This document shows positions 8,759 to 17,777 of a stretch of DNA of 64,000 nucleotides, piece by piece. Source of the stretch: Hyphomicrobiaceae bacterium. Its GTDB lineage: Bacteria > Pseudomonadota > Alphaproteobacteria > Rhizobiales > Methyloligellaceae. Positions within the stretch are counted from its first letter, which is position 1; every line of letters begins with the position of its first letter. The DNA lies in assembly GCA_028066055.1 (NCBI GenBank), contig JALCBY010000012.1, positions 27,560-91,559 of the forward strand. The letters run 5' to 3'. The translations under genes and the position numbers were made by a program. Under the pieces are notes generated by a model. It was not told the origin of the DNA, searched no databases, and saw only the letters and a list, made by a program, of their open reading frames with translations.

Positions 8759-9527
8759 CCGTCTTGCCGGACTTGAACGTGCGCGGTGTGTTGGTGCTGC
8801 GCGCGGCGATCGATCCCGCGGGGATCGGATAGAGCTTGCCCTTCGCCGCCTCCAGACCGCGTTCCGGTGTTGAGCCGTAAATCTGCTTTGTTGCCTCGAC
8901 GATATTCACGCCGCAGAAACCCGGCCACAGAATGGTGCCCACCCGCTCCCAGGCTACTGCCGAGCGCAACAGAATGGACCAGTTGAAGGGCGGCATGTAA
9001 AGAGCCTGTTCCCAGTCGAGCGGCGCGAACATGGCGTCGCGCAGCAGCCGGGTCAGCTGCCCACGGCTGTAAGGGCGTCCATGTCCGAACGGTGTTGTAT
9101 CGAAACGCGCCCACAGGCCGGCGCGGTTGGGCGCGACGATGATCACACGCCCCTCGGGGGCGAGCACGCGCCAAACCTCGCGCAACAGCGCGCGTGTGTT
9201 CTCCGTCGTCTCAACGCTGTGGATGATCAGGATCCTGTCCGCAGAACTGTCCGGCAGCGGCAGCTCATGTTCCTGGACGAGAGCGGCCTGTCTGTCACCG
9301 TCCTGTGGCCAGGCAACCACACCTTGCGATGCCGGCATCAGCGCGCCGACCCGAACCGCCTCTTGCCGGAAGACGCTCAGGTAGGGGGCGGCATAACCCA
9401 ACCCGAAAACATTCATACCGGCAACGTTCGCCCACCGCGCCCGCAGCCGCTGGATCAGCAGCCGGCGCACGACGGCGCCAAGCGGCCGGGCGTAGAACTC
9501 GCGCAGATCGATGATGTCGACGTGCAT
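8748..9527 (-). CDS. Class I SAM-dependent methyltransferase, substrate unknown
   Basis: A 259-residue protein. The N-terminus (ARWANVAGMNVFGLGYAAPYL) carries a modified motif I with GLGYA, followed by the type 11 methyltransferase core LPLPDSSADRILIIHSVE and LREVWRVLAPEGRVIIVAPN. The C-terminal third is less conserved and ends in a basic stretch. This form, next to gloB, is common in Hyphomicrobiales, but its substrate is unknown to me. It overlaps the end of metW on the opposite strand by 11 bp and is divergent from gloB. Confidence 0.8.
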   Translation of the reverse strand: MHVDIIDLREFYARPLGAVVRRLLIQRLRARWANVAGMNVFGLGYAAPYLSVFRQEAVRVGALMPASQGVVAWPQDGDRQAALVQEHELPLPDSSADRILIIHSVETTENTRALLREVWRVLAPEGRVIIVAPNRAGLWARFDTTPFGHGRPYSRGQLTRLLRDAMFAPLDWEQALYMPPFNWSILLRSAVAWERVGTILWPGFCGVNIVEATKQIYGSTPERGLEAAKGKLYPIPAGSIAARSTNTPRTFKSGKTVSG

Positions 9528-9668
9528 GTTTTTCCGTCAGGCAGGTGGCATGTTCTCGCGGTTATCCTATCCGCGATAATCTCCGAAATCAGCCCGACAT
9601 TTGAATTGATGCTTACCGGTGCTAGGTTGCGCGCCAGTTGCAAACCCCAAAACAAACGGACCTCACTC

Positions 9669-10439
9669 ATGGCTTCACTCAAGATACATTTGTTCCCCTG
9701 CCTGAGCGACAACTACGGCGTTCTGATCCATGACCCTCAAAACGATCTGACGGCGTCGATCGATGCTCCCGAAGCGGCGGCCGTGAAGACGGCGCTTGCC
9801 GAAAAGGGATGGTCGCTCACGCATATCCTGGTAACGCACTATCACGCGGACCATACGGGCGGGAACATGGAGCTCAAGGGCGAGACGGGATGCATCATTG
9901 TCGGCCCCAAGAACGAGGCCGACAGGGTGCCGGGTATCGATGTGCAGGTCGGCGAGGGTGACACATATGAGTTCGGCGCCTTCACGGCCAAGGTGTTCGA
10001 TACGCCCGGACACACCGCAGGCCACATCAGTTACTGGTTTCCGAAGGCCAGTGTCGCATTTACCGGCGATACGCTGTTCACCCTCGGCTGCGGCCGCCTG
10101 TTCGAGGGCGACGCTCAGACCATGTGGAACTCGCTTTCCAAAATCAAGGCGCTGCCACCGGAGACGGTCATCTATTCCGGACATGAATACACGCAGTCCA
10201 ACGCCGATTTCGCGCTGACGGTCGAACCTGGCAACGCGGCCCTTCAGGCGCGGGCGGAAGAGGTGCGCGACATGCGCTCGCGCGGCGAGCCGACGGTTCC
10301 CACGACCCTGGCCCGCGAACTGGAGACGAACCCGTTCCTGCGCCCGGACAGCCCCGAGATCCAGGCTAATCTGGGCATGGAAGGACGTGAGCTGTCGGAG
10401 ATCTTCGGGGAAATCCGGCATCGCAAGGACAATGCGTAA
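9669..10439 (+). CDS. gloB: Hydroxyacylglutathione hydrolase (glyoxalase II)
   Basis: A 256-residue metallo-beta-lactamase-fold enzyme that hydrolyses S-D-lactoylglutathione, the second step of methylglyoxal detoxification. The metal-binding motif THYHADHTGG is at 56-65, followed by FDTPGHTAGHISYW, FTGDTLFTLGCGRLFEG and YSGHEYTQSN, all glyoxalase II marks; the C-terminal glutathione-binding helices are present. The frame stays open far upstream (to 9081), but homology starts at ATG 9669, and upstream extension would overlap the divergent methyltransferase. A weak promoter-like pair (TTGAAT 9601, TAGGTT 9623) precedes it. Its stop codon overlaps the next start (TAATG). Confidence 0.94.
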   Translation: MASLKIHLFPCLSDNYGVLIHDPQNDLTASIDAPEAAAVKTALAEKGWSLTHILVTHYHADHTGGNMELKGETGCIIVGPKNEADRVPGIDVQVGEGDTYEFGAFTAKVFDTPGHTAGHISYWFPKASVAFTGDTLFTLGCGRLFEGDAQTMWNSLSKIKALPPETVIYSGHEYTQSNADFALTVEPGNAALQARAEEVRDMRSRGEPTVPTTLARELETNPFLRPDSPEIQANLGMEGRELSEIFGEIRHRKDNA

Positions 10440-10897
10440 TGGCAGCGCCTTCGGGGCCTGAGCTTGAGGGCCTGACTGCCGAAGACGTCATACATCTGCT
10501 TGATCTGGAACCACATCCTGAGGGTGGCCATTTTCGCGAAACCTTTCGAGACGATCTCGAACATGCCGGACGTTCGCACGGCACGGCGGTCTATTTTCTT
10601 CTGGCCGAGGGCGAGACTTCGCGCTGGCACCGTGTCGACGCGTCCGAGATCTGGCACTGGTATGCAGGTGCGCCGCTCGCTCTGAGAATTGCCGCACCCC
10701 ATGCCTCGGCATCAGAAACCATACTCGGCGGTGACCTGCGCGCAAATGAACGTCCGCAGGCCGTCGTGCCCGCCAACTATTGGCAATCCGCGAGCAGTCT
10801 CGGGCCGTGGACCCTTGTCGGCTGCACGGTTGCTCCGGGCTTCGAGTTTGCCCACTTCGAAATGGCTCCCGAAGGCTGGGAACCGCCGGCAAGCTAG
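10439..10897 (+). CDS. Cupin superfamily protein (DUF985)
   Basis: A 152-residue RmlC-like cupin. The N-terminal helix (EDVIHLLDLEPHPEGGHFRET) and YFLLAEGETSRWHRVDASEIWHW are the DUF985 signature, with the cupin His residues. The family has been related to epimerases and isomerases but has no settled reaction. The ATG shares bases with the gloB stop, so it is translationally coupled to glyoxalase II, hinting at a role with small reactive carbonyls or sugars. The stop is 12 bp from the convergent phaB stop. Confidence 0.88.
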   Translation: MAAPSGPELEGLTAEDVIHLLDLEPHPEGGHFRETFRDDLEHAGRSHGTAVYFLLAEGETSRWHRVDASEIWHWYAGAPLALRIAAPHASASETILGGDLRANERPQAVVPANYWQSASSLGPWTLVGCTVAPGFEFAHFEMAPEGWEPPAS

Positions 10898-10909
10898 CGC
10901 AGGCCGGAG

Positions 10910-11641
10910 TTACGCCATGTACTGCCCGCCATTGGCGCTGAGCGTCGAACCGGTAATGAACCCGGCATCGTCGGATGCAAGAAAGACGACGCAGCGGGCG
11001 ATTTCTTCCGGCTCTCCGAGCCGCCCCACCGGAATGAGCGGAAGGATTTTCTCCTTCAAAACGTCCTCCGGCACGGCGCGCACCATCTCGGTGCCGATGT
11101 AGCCCGGACAGATGGCGTTGACGGTGATGCCCTTGAAGGCGTTTTCCTGTGCCAGTGCCCTGGTGAAACCCAGCTCGCCTGCCTTCGCCGCGGAATAATT
11201 GGTCTGGCCCATCTGGCCCTTCTGGCCGTTGATCGACGATATGTTGACGATCCGCCCGAAGCCCCGCTCGCGCATGCCCTCGATGACCGGCCGGCACATG
11301 TTGAACAGGCTGTTCAGATTTGTGTCGATAACGGCACGCCACTTGTCCCAATCCATGCGGTGGAACATGGTATCCCGAGTGATGCCCGCATTGTTGACGA
11401 GGATATCGACAGGTCCGAGATCGGCTTCGACCTTGCCCAGGCCATCGGCGCAGGCTTCATGGTCGCTGACGTCCCACTTGTATCCGCCGATGCCGGTTTC
11501 GTCCTTGAACTTCGCGGCGGCCTCGTCATTGCCGCCGTAGTTCGCAGCGACTTTGCAGCCTGAGTCCTTAAGCGCTTTCGAGATCGCCGCGCCAATACCG
11601 CGCGTTCCACCCGTTACCACTGCTACCCGTGACATTTTCAT
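10910..11641 (-). CDS. phaB: Acetoacetyl-CoA reductase
   Basis: A 241-243 residue short-chain dehydrogenase. It reduces acetoacetyl-CoA to (R)-3-hydroxybutyryl-CoA with NADPH, the monomer for polyhydroxybutyrate. It shows TGGTRGIG at the N-terminus, NNAG, and the active site NISSINGQKGQMGQTNYSAAK with the Ser, Tyr and Lys all in place. The start could be ATG 11641 or ATG 11635. It lies 47 bp behind phaA on the same strand, which separates it from general FabG enzymes. Confidence 0.93.
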   Translation of the reverse strand: MKMSRVAVVTGGTRGIGAAISKALKDSGCKVAANYGGNDEAAAKFKDETGIGGYKWDVSDHEACADGLGKVEADLGPVDILVNNAGITRDTMFHRMDWDKWRAVIDTNLNSLFNMCRPVIEGMRERGFGRIVNISSINGQKGQMGQTNYSAAKAGELGFTRALAQENAFKGITVNAICPGYIGTEMVRAVPEDVLKEKILPLIPVGRLGEPEEIARCVVFLASDDAGFITGSTLSANGGQYMA

Positions 11642-11688
11642 CCTCCCTCTGCCACATGCGGTTTACCAACTTTGCACTGCGCGTTCCG

Positions 11689-12876
11689 TCAATCGCGTTC
11701 GACGCACATGGCGATGCCCATGCCGCCGCCGATGCAGAGGGTCGCGAGGCCTTTTTTCGCATCGCGCACTTGCATTTCGTGCAGCAGAGTGACGAGCACG
11801 CGTGCGCCCGACGCACCGATTGGATGACCGATAGCGATCGCGCCGCCTTTGACGTTGACCTTGGATGTATCCCAGCCGAGGTCCTTGTTCACAGCACAGG
11901 CCTGGGCCGCGAAGGCTTCGTTGGCTTCGACCAGATCGAGATCGTCGGTGCTCCAGCCAGCCTTCTCCAGTGCCTTGCGTGATGCCGGGATGGGGCCTGA
12001 ACCCATGATCGCCGGATCGACACCCGCATGCGCCCAGGACACGATCCGGGCGAGCGGCTTGGTGCCGCGTTTCTCGGCTTCCGCCGCACTCATCAGGACG
12101 ACGGCGGCAGCGCCATCGTTGATGCCACTGGCGTTGCCCGCGGTCACGGTGCCATTTTCCCGGTCAAATGCCGGCCGAAGCTTGCCGATGGACTCGGCCG
12201 TTACACCTTCCTTGATATATTCATCTTCCTCAACAATCAGCTCACCCTTGCGGGTCTTGATCGTCACGGGAACGATTTCGTCCTTGAAGCCGCCGGCTTT
12301 CTTTGCCGCCTCGGCCTTGTTCTGGGACGCTGCGGCGAATTCATCCTGTTCATCCCGGGTGATCTGCCACTGGCGCGCGACATTTTCAGCCGTCGTACCC
12401 ATGTGATAGCCGTTGAAAGCGTCCCACAGGCCGTCCTTGATCATCGTGTCGATCATTTTCAGATCGCCCATCTTCACGCCATCACGCAGATGTGCACAGT
12501 GGGGCGCCTGGCTCATGCTTTCTTGGCCGCCGGCGACGACAATGCTGCTCGAACCATCCATGATCTGCTGGACGCCAAGCGAAACCGCGCGCAAGCCCGA
12601 ACCGCACAGTTGATTCATGCCCCAGGCCGGGGATTCAACGGGAATTCCGGCGCCAACGGAAGCCTGCCGTGCAGGGTTCTGGCCCTGTCCGGCGGTCAAA
12701 ATCTGTCCGAGAATGACTTCCGAGACATCTCCCGGCTCGATGCCCGCCCGCTCGACCGCGCCGGAAATGGCCACCTGCCCAAGATAGTGCGCGGAGACGC
12801 TGGACAATGATCCGTTGAAGGACCCGACTGGTGTCCGCGCCGCGCCGGCAATAACGATGCTATCCTTGCCACTCAT
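11689..12876 (-). CDS. phaA: Acetyl-CoA acetyltransferase (beta-ketothiolase)
   Basis: A 395-residue thiolase that condenses two acetyl-CoA to acetoacetyl-CoA, the first step of polyhydroxybutyrate synthesis. The acylated Cys is in [11 protein letters not shown] near residue 88, the His in [12 protein letters not shown], and the second Cys in [10 protein letters not shown] near the C-terminus. I start it at ATG 12876, which has GGGAGAAG upstream and begins at the canonical [11 protein letters not shown] strand; a longer frame to 12930 adds a non-conserved leader. It is divergent from phaR; phaC is not in this window. Confidence 0.94.
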   Translation of the reverse strand: MSGKDSIVIAGAARTPVGSFNGSLSSVSAHYLGQVAISGAVERAGIEPGDVSEVILGQILTAGQGQNPARQASVGAGIPVESPAWGMNQLCGSGLRAVSLGVQQIMDGSSSIVVAGGQESMSQAPHCAHLRDGVKMGDLKMIDTMIKDGLWDAFNGYHMGTTAENVARQWQITRDEQDEFAAASQNKAEAAKKAGGFKDEIVPVTIKTRKGELIVEEDEYIKEGVTAESIGKLRPAFDRENGTVTAGNASGINDGAAAVVLMSAAEAEKRGTKPLARIVSWAHAGVDPAIMGSGPIPASRKALEKAGWSTDDLDLVEANEAFAAQACAVNKDLGWDTSKVNVKGGAIAIGHPIGASGARVLVTLLHEMQVRDAKKGLATLCIGGGMGIAMCVERD

Positions 12877-12932
12877 GATACTTCTCCCTGGGTTCAGGGG
12901 CTTACGGCGCCCCCCGCTTCCACTGCTCAAAT

Positions 12933-12949
12933 ACCACTCATAAGGTGGT
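12933..12949. promoter_or_regulatory. Inverted repeat in the phaA-phaR intergenic region, possible operator
   Basis: ACCAC (12933-12937) and GTGGT (12945-12949) face each other across seven bases, 57 bp upstream of the phaA ATG. A second short symmetric element, CGCAGTGCG, lies at 13086-13094, 42 bp upstream of phaR. The 260-bp region between the divergent genes must hold both promoters. PhaR-type regulators are known to repress pha genes and themselves, so either element could be an operator, but neither matches a consensus I can name with confidence. Confidence 0.25.
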
Positions 12950-13135
12950 TCTCAAAATAGGTCCGCTTGTGTCCATGTCGATGACCGAGGTCAATTGAGC
13001 CCGGGAATTCCGGACCGTTCGACGGGTGTCTTTACCCTAGACGTTAAATCTGTGGTGCCATGCACAAAATCTATGCTACTTATTTCGCAGTGCGGCATAA
13101 AGTCATCAAGTGACTGAGCAGAGACAAATTTTACA

Positions 13136-13744
13136 GTGTCAAAAGATACAGCGTCAGAATCTGATCCCGTCATCATAAAGAAGTACGCCAACCGGCGTCT
13201 CTACAACACCGACACGAGCAGTTACGTCACACTCGACGATCTGGCGGAGATGGTCAGGGCGGAGCGCGACTTCATCGTGCATGACGCCAAGAGCGGCGAG
13301 GACCTCACCCACTCGGTGCTGACGCAGATCATCGTCGAGCAGGAGAGTCGGGGACAGAATCTGTTGCCCGTCAATTTCCTGCGCCAGTTGATCCGGTTCT
13401 ACGGGAACAATATCGAACGTCTTGTTCCCAGCTATCTGGAATTCAGTCTTGATGCGTTGACCCGCGAACAGGAGCGCTACCGCAAGCAGTTTGCCGATAC
13501 GTTCGCGTCGCCGTCGTTCGATATGATGCAGGAACAGGCGATGAAGAACTTCGCCATGTTCGAGCGCGCCCTGGGCATGTTCAATCCATACGGCAAGGGT
13601 GAGAGCGATCCTGAAAGTCAATCCCGGAACGACAATCAACCGGCAAGTTCCGCGCCTGTCGAAGAAAAGTCCGACGAAATCGAAAGCCTGAAGGCCGAGC
13701 TCGCGGCGATGCAGGACAAGCTCGAAAAAATTTCCAAAAACTGA
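13136..13744 (+). CDS. phaR: Polyhydroxyalkanoate synthesis repressor PhaR
   Basis: A 202-residue regulator. The N-terminal PHB/PHA accumulation DNA-binding domain is clear (IIKKYANRRLYNTDTSSYVTL at about 13-33), followed by the granule-associated PHB_acc domain (FYGNNIERLVPSYLEFSL, and the MFERALGMFNPYG region). The end is a short coiled coil (EIESLKAELAAMQDKLEKI). PhaR binds nascent PHB granules and DNA and represses phasin and pha genes until polymer is made. The start is GTG 13136; no in-frame ATG precedes the domain. It is divergent from phaA. Confidence 0.95.
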   Translation: MSKDTASESDPVIIKKYANRRLYNTDTSSYVTLDDLAEMVRAERDFIVHDAKSGEDLTHSVLTQIIVEQESRGQNLLPVNFLRQLIRFYGNNIERLVPSYLEFSLDALTREQERYRKQFADTFASPSFDMMQEQAMKNFAMFERALGMFNPYGKGESDPESQSRNDNQPASSAPVEEKSDEIESLKAELAAMQDKLEKISKN

Positions 13745-13787
13745 CGCGTTCGGGGTTTACGCAGGGCGCTGTAGGATCGGCAGGCGA

Positions 13788-15608
13788 TCAGGATGCGTGG
13801 CGCATGATGGCGGTGTCGGAAGCGGTTTGTTCGAAGTCGATCAGCTTCGGCTTGCCAAGATAGAAACCCTGCAGGTATGACACGCCTGCCCGTTTCGCAA
13901 GCGAGGCGGTGGCCTCGTCGGTTACCCACTCGGCAACGGTCTCCATACCGAAATTGCGCGCCAGATCGACCAGCGCACGCACGAGAATCTGGTCTTCCTG
14001 GCTGTTTGGCAGATTGCGGACGAAGGACCCGTCGATTTTGACCATGTCGAAATCGAGCAGGCGCAGGTTTCGGAACGACGAATAGCCGGCACCAAAATCG
14101 TCGATCGCCACCCGGCAACCCAGGGCTTTCAACGCTTTCACAAATCTGATGGACTCATCGATGTCCGAAATGGCGGTGGTTTCCGTTATTTCGACCATCA
14201 TGCGCCGTGTCAGCGAGCGGTCGCCGTTGGTAAGGGTTTTCAGCTTCTCCAACCAGGCTGGATCCGTTGCGGTGACGCCCGAGACGTTGAGAGAGACGCT
14301 GATGTTCTGCGTCGCCCGAAGAACATGCAAGGTCAGCTCCAGGACCCGCTGGTCGATGAGGCGCACCAATCCGAGATGCTCGGCTACGGGAATAAATTCG
14401 CCTGCGGGAACAATGGTTCCGTCGGGTTCGCGCATGCGCATCAGAACTTCGTAGAAGGCAGGTTTGCGTGATTCCGCGCGGGCGATCGGCTGCAGTGCCA
14501 GGACCATACGCCGTTCGTTCAGCGCTCGGATGATCCGATCCGCCATTACGACATTCTTGCGTCGCCGGGACTCGCGTTGCTCACTCGGCTCGTAGAGGCT
14601 GATCGGCGTGCTCGGCGATGCCTTCGACTGCTCGAGCGCCTCGAGGGAACGCGAGAGGATCAGAGGGACGGTATCCGCCTGTTCAGGAACAAGAACGCAA
14701 CCCTGACAGATGCTCGCCGCCAGTGCGCCGGCTGTGCTGTCGATGACGGAGTCGTTGATGGCGTCGTGAAAGCGCTGGGCAATGATCGGCAGCTGGTCGC
14801 GCCCGCTGTGCCGCAGCATGAGGCCGAACTTGTTGGAGCTGTAGCGGCCGATGGCGTCGCCGTCCCGCAAACCGGCACGCAGGCGCTGACCGACAATCTG
14901 GATCATTTCATCGCCGATATCGAAACCATAGACCTCGTTCACGTGGGAGAGGTTGTTTATGGCGATCATGATGAAGGCGCCGCTGCCGCGGTCGCGCTTG
15001 ATATGTTCAAGGGCCTTGCCCATGGCATCGACCAGCGCAATGCGATTGAGGTGGCCGGTGAGCTCGTCGTGCCGGCTCAGATGCAGCAGCCGCTGCTCTT
15101 CCTGGTAGCGCTGATTGATGACCCGAACAACGCCTTGTGCAAATGCAGGTTCCCCATGGGGGCCGGCAAAGCATCGTCCATAGTCCTCTATCCACAGGAC
15201 AGCAGAGTTGCGGCGCCCATTGGGTCGCAACTTATACTGAACCGAATAGGAAAAACCATCGGGCGAGTCTATGGAAGCGGTCCCGCGAATGGCTTCATAT
15301 CGCTGGTTTGCGAAATCAGGATCGATCAGCTGATGGAAAGCTGCTCCGCTCGTCAAATTGTTCGGTGACGAGACGCCCAGAATGTCTTTTGCATTTTGCG
15401 CCCACGAGATCCCGTCACTCGCAAAGTCCCATCGGTAGCAGGTTTCGTCCGCGGAGCTCAGTATTGAGATGAGATCAAGCTCAGGCCCGAAGGTTGCTCC
15501 GTTCGCATCGGACTGCTCTTCGGGCTGTGGGGAATGCGACGAGGGAGAAACGGTCTGATTTTCTGCAGTGGCTGTGTGCGCGGTGCTCACGCGGCGACCC
15601 CCGATCAT
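13788..15608 (-). CDS. EAL-domain c-di-GMP phosphodiesterase with degenerate GGDEF domain
   Basis: About 606 residues. It has a PAS-like N-terminal region (roughly 45-165), a GGDEF domain (about 175-330) and an EAL domain (about 355-595). The GGDEF signature is replaced by SSNKF at 257-261, so cyclase activity is very unlikely. The EAL motif reads EVL at 387-389, but the metal and catalytic residues are kept: Asn441, Glu473 in VEITE, the DDFGAG pair at 503-504, Lys524, Glu560 and Gln580. It should hydrolyse c-di-GMP, perhaps controlled by the PAS and GGDEF parts. No membrane segment. Start is uncertain: ATG 15608, TTG 15650 or GTG 15590, the last with a GGGGG upstream. Confidence 0.9.
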   Translation of the reverse strand: MIGGRRVSTAHTATAENQTVSPSSHSPQPEEQSDANGATFGPELDLISILSSADETCYRWDFASDGISWAQNAKDILGVSSPNNLTSGAAFHQLIDPDFANQRYEAIRGTASIDSPDGFSYSVQYKLRPNGRRNSAVLWIEDYGRCFAGPHGEPAFAQGVVRVINQRYQEEQRLLHLSRHDELTGHLNRIALVDAMGKALEHIKRDRGSGAFIMIAINNLSHVNEVYGFDIGDEMIQIVGQRLRAGLRDGDAIGRYSSNKFGLMLRHSGRDQLPIIAQRFHDAINDSVIDSTAGALAASICQGCVLVPEQADTVPLILSRSLEALEQSKASPSTPISLYEPSEQRESRRRKNVVMADRIIRALNERRMVLALQPIARAESRKPAFYEVLMRMREPDGTIVPAGEFIPVAEHLGLVRLIDQRVLELTLHVLRATQNISVSLNVSGVTATDPAWLEKLKTLTNGDRSLTRRMMVEITETTAISDIDESIRFVKALKALGCRVAIDDFGAGYSSFRNLRLLDFDMVKIDGSFVRNLPNSQEDQILVRALVDLARNFGMETVAEWVTDEATASLAKRAGVSYLQGFYLGKPKLIDFEQTASDTAIMRHAS

Positions 15609-15780
15609 CTGAGCAGTGTCGCGCGCGTCCAAAAAAATCCCGCGATACAAGCTCCCGGACTTGCGAAGCGACCCATCTCTCGTGTTTTTGTGACCCTAAG
15701 AGACAAGTCTTAAGAATGCGGAAACGTTAACATTCGGCGCTGGTCCGGAATTTGCGACGTCAGGGGCGAAACGTTGCAAA

Positions 15781-16131
15781 ATGAAACACGGATTCAATCG
15801 CGGTCAACAGATGGACGTCAGAAGCACCAACAGGACCATCAAAACGGATTACGCGGCCCGCAAACGCCCTGCGGAGGTGGAAAGTACGAGCAGGGCGTTA
15901 ACCGTTCAGGGTGCGCCTTCCGTGGAGAAAGTCAGCCGCGCGGCGTCGTCTACGAACCCGAACCGGCGCGCTTCCGCGTTTCTGGCACATCTGACCCTGC
16001 AATATGATGACAAAACTGCGCAAAATCGCCGGATCGTCGAACGGCGCGCGTGCGCGATTTCAGCTTATGAGACCACGCATCCAACGAACACGGCATCCGG
16101 TTCGCGTGCAAAGCGTGGCGTTAAAATTTAG
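15781..16131 (+). CDS. Small hypothetical protein
   Basis: A possible 116-residue, strongly basic and Ser/Thr/Arg-rich protein. The N-terminal two thirds look disordered. The stretch AFLAHLTLQYDDKTAQNRRIVERR followed by AISAYE resembles the C-terminal motif of small proteins widespread in Hyphomicrobiales (hydrophobic helix, then a dibasic segment, then a Tyr). Nothing else can be assigned. It lies between the EAL gene (divergent) and a strong stem-loop at 16152. It could also be a chance open frame. Confidence 0.4.
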   Translation: MKHGFNRGQQMDVRSTNRTIKTDYAARKRPAEVESTSRALTVQGAPSVEKVSRAASSTNPNRRASAFLAHLTLQYDDKTAQNRRIVERRACAISAYETTHPTNTASGSRAKRGVKI

Positions 16132-16151
16132 ATTTCAGACTGACTCCCCAC

Positions 16152-16183
16152 GCCGGGCCCCGTCCCAAACCTGTGGGCCCGGC
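16152..16183. terminator. Strong stem-loop between convergent genes, possible terminator
   Basis: GCCGGGCCC (16152-16160) pairs perfectly with GGGCCCGGC (16175-16183) across a 14-base loop. It stands between the possible gene ending at 16131 and the convergent membrane protein gene ending at 16232. Neither side has a clear T-run, so it is not a textbook intrinsic terminator; it may block 3' degradation or pause transcription. Confidence 0.45.
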
Positions 16184-16231
16184 GGATCGCCGAAAAATTC
16201 CCAAATTGAGAGATTTCAGAAGCGCGCGGCC

Positions 16232-16633
16232 TTAGTAGCTCTGCGGGCCGACTGCGAAATCGCGCCGCGCGGCGCGGATGGTTACCGAGAACCCGGCGAC
16301 CACATCAATGAGCGTAATCAGCGTAATGAAGAAAAAGAGAGAGGTTGCGGCTTCCGGGACTACCAGAAACTCGATGAGGCAGGCAATGAAAACGACTGTG
16401 GAAAGGGCATGATCGACGAGCGAATTTCCGCCCGTCCGGGTGGCCTTCAGGATTTCGACGAACAGCAGGAAAAGCGTTGCGGCAATCAGCAGATCGCCCA
16501 GCGTGAAATTCCACAGCGCACCGGAAATCATCGGGATCTGGAAAAGGACGGTTTCGAAGGGCGTTCCCGTAGTGAATACGATCACGTTATATGCGACGAC
16601 CGAAAACAACAGAAACGGGAATGTGAGGATCAT
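16232..16633 (-). CDS. Small integral membrane protein of unknown function
   Basis: A 133-residue protein with about four hydrophobic segments (residues 2-22, 38-60, 73-93 and 97-115) and a short basic tail. I do not recognise a catalytic or transport motif. ATG 16633 has GGAGGG at the right distance, so it is preferred to the TTG at 16648. It starts 15 bp after the rpmF stop on the same strand and probably shares its transcript. Confidence 0.75.
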   Translation of the reverse strand: MILTFPFLLFSVVAYNVIVFTTGTPFETVLFQIPMISGALWNFTLGDLLIAATLFLLFVEILKATRTGGNSLVDHALSTVVFIACLIEFLVVPEAATSLFFFITLITLIDVVAGFSVTIRAARRDFAVGPQSY

Positions 16634-16648
16634 GACATCCCTCCGCAA

Positions 16649-16834
16649 CTAGAATTCGTCCTTCGGCTCCAGAATCTGCTTGCCGCGATACATGCCTGTT
16701 TTCAGATCTATGTGGTGCGGACGGCGCAGTTCGCCGCTGTCTTTGTCTTCCACGTAGGTGGGGCGCTTCAACGCGTCGGTCGAACGGCGCTGCCCGCGCG
16801 ACTTGCGCGATACCTTTCTTTTGGGAACAGCCAT
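16649..16834 (-). CDS. rpmF: 50S ribosomal protein L32
   Basis: A 61-residue protein starting [17 protein letters not shown], the L32 signature, and ending in the alphaproteobacterial form with [16 protein letters not shown]. There are no Cys residues, so this is the zinc-free version. ATG 16834 has GGAGAG upstream; a longer frame to 16903 adds an unconserved leader. L32 sits at the peptidyl-transferase side of the large subunit. The mtgA neighbour is usual for this order. Confidence 0.95.
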   Translation of the reverse strand: MAVPKRKVSRKSRGQRRSTDALKRPTYVEDKDSGELRRPHHIDLKTGMYRGKQILEPKDEF

Positions 16835-16986
16835 CGTTTCTCTCCTAACAGAATTGATACCCTTCAGCGCGCCAACGGGCGCGGTGGCTTGCACAGCGGG
16901 CACGTTTCATCCGCATGTTGCCAGGATAAATCGGGGTTCTTATACACCATTTATGGGTGAATGCCAGCGCTTCGAGATTGCAGATA

Positions 16987-17676
16987 TCAGTTGGTGTAAA
17001 TGCAGTCGAGCGGGGCGCCGCCCTTCTTCAGGCGTTGTTCCATCCTTCTTGCCAGCCGCCGGGTTTTCGGCCCCGGTCGGCCTGCGTTTCGCACATGTGG
17101 ATTTGGCAAGGCGGCCGCGAGCTGTGCCGCCTCGCGGCGCGTGAGTCTGGCTGCGCTGCTGCGGAAATGATAACGCGCGGCGGCCTGGGCTCCGAAAATG
17201 CCCGGACCCCACTCCGCGACGTTGAGATAAATCTCAAGCATGCGTTGTTTCGGCCAGATTGCACTCGTCGCATAGGCCAGCGGAATCTCGATTGCTTTTC
17301 TGACGTAGCTCCGGTCTTGCCACAGAAACAGGTTCTTGACCGTTTGCATCGGGATGGTGCTAGCGCCCCGAGGGCCGCGGCCCGTTTCCTCTGCTTCCTC
17401 AAGCGCGTCCTCCACTTCGGCCCAGTCGACGCCCCAATGTCTACAGAAACGTGCGTCCTCGGACGTGACGACCGCACTGACGAGATAGGGTGAAATATCC
17501 TCGAGCTTGACCCACTTGTGCTTCAGCGTGCGTCCGGCCAACGCATTCGTCACCATCAAAGCCGAATAGGGCGGGTTGATGTAGCGGTATGCCAGAATGA
17601 GCAGAAGCATGCATGCGATGCCCACGGCAGCGAGCTTCGCAAATATCCTGAAAACGCGGTTGGTCCGGGGGGACAT
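16987..17676 (-). CDS. mtgA: Monofunctional biosynthetic peptidoglycan transglycosylase
   Basis: A 229-residue membrane-anchored GT51 enzyme that polymerises lipid II into glycan strands outside the inner membrane. One transmembrane helix (about 11-30) is followed by the catalytic domain with SEDARFCRHWGVDW (Glu73) and GASTIPMQTVKNLFLW (104-119), both GT51 hallmarks. The frame is open up to 17871, but that would overlap ispA; ATG 17676 gives the usual short cytoplasmic leader. It has no transpeptidase domain, so it is not a class A PBP. Confidence 0.9.
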   Translation of the reverse strand: MSPRTNRVFRIFAKLAAVGIACMLLLILAYRYINPPYSALMVTNALAGRTLKHKWVKLEDISPYLVSAVVTSEDARFCRHWGVDWAEVEDALEEAEETGRGPRGASTIPMQTVKNLFLWQDRSYVRKAIEIPLAYATSAIWPKQRMLEIYLNVAEWGPGIFGAQAAARYHFRSSAARLTRREAAQLAAALPNPHVRNAGRPGPKTRRLARRMEQRLKKGGAPLDCIYTN

Positions 17677-17777
17677 GCCGCGTTTGTACCTTTTCTTGCT
17701 TTTGCGCCGCAATATGCACCTGTCGACAGCAACGATTTCCGTACAATGCGGCCGACAGCATGCGGTATGTTGGTTAA

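Noticed and set aside
9081..9668. Upstream extension of gloB to 9081
   Set aside because: The extra region is antisense to the methyltransferase gene and not part of glyoxalase II; ATG 9669 matches the family start.
13086..13094. CGCAGTGCG as a proven PhaR operator
   Set aside because: Position is suggestive, but a 9-bp symmetric string is common by chance in GC-rich DNA and I cannot match it to a firm consensus.
16004..16960. 318-codon open frame on the plus strand across the membrane protein and rpmF
   Set aside because: It runs antisense to L32, whose sequence is unmistakable, and has a charged low-complexity product.
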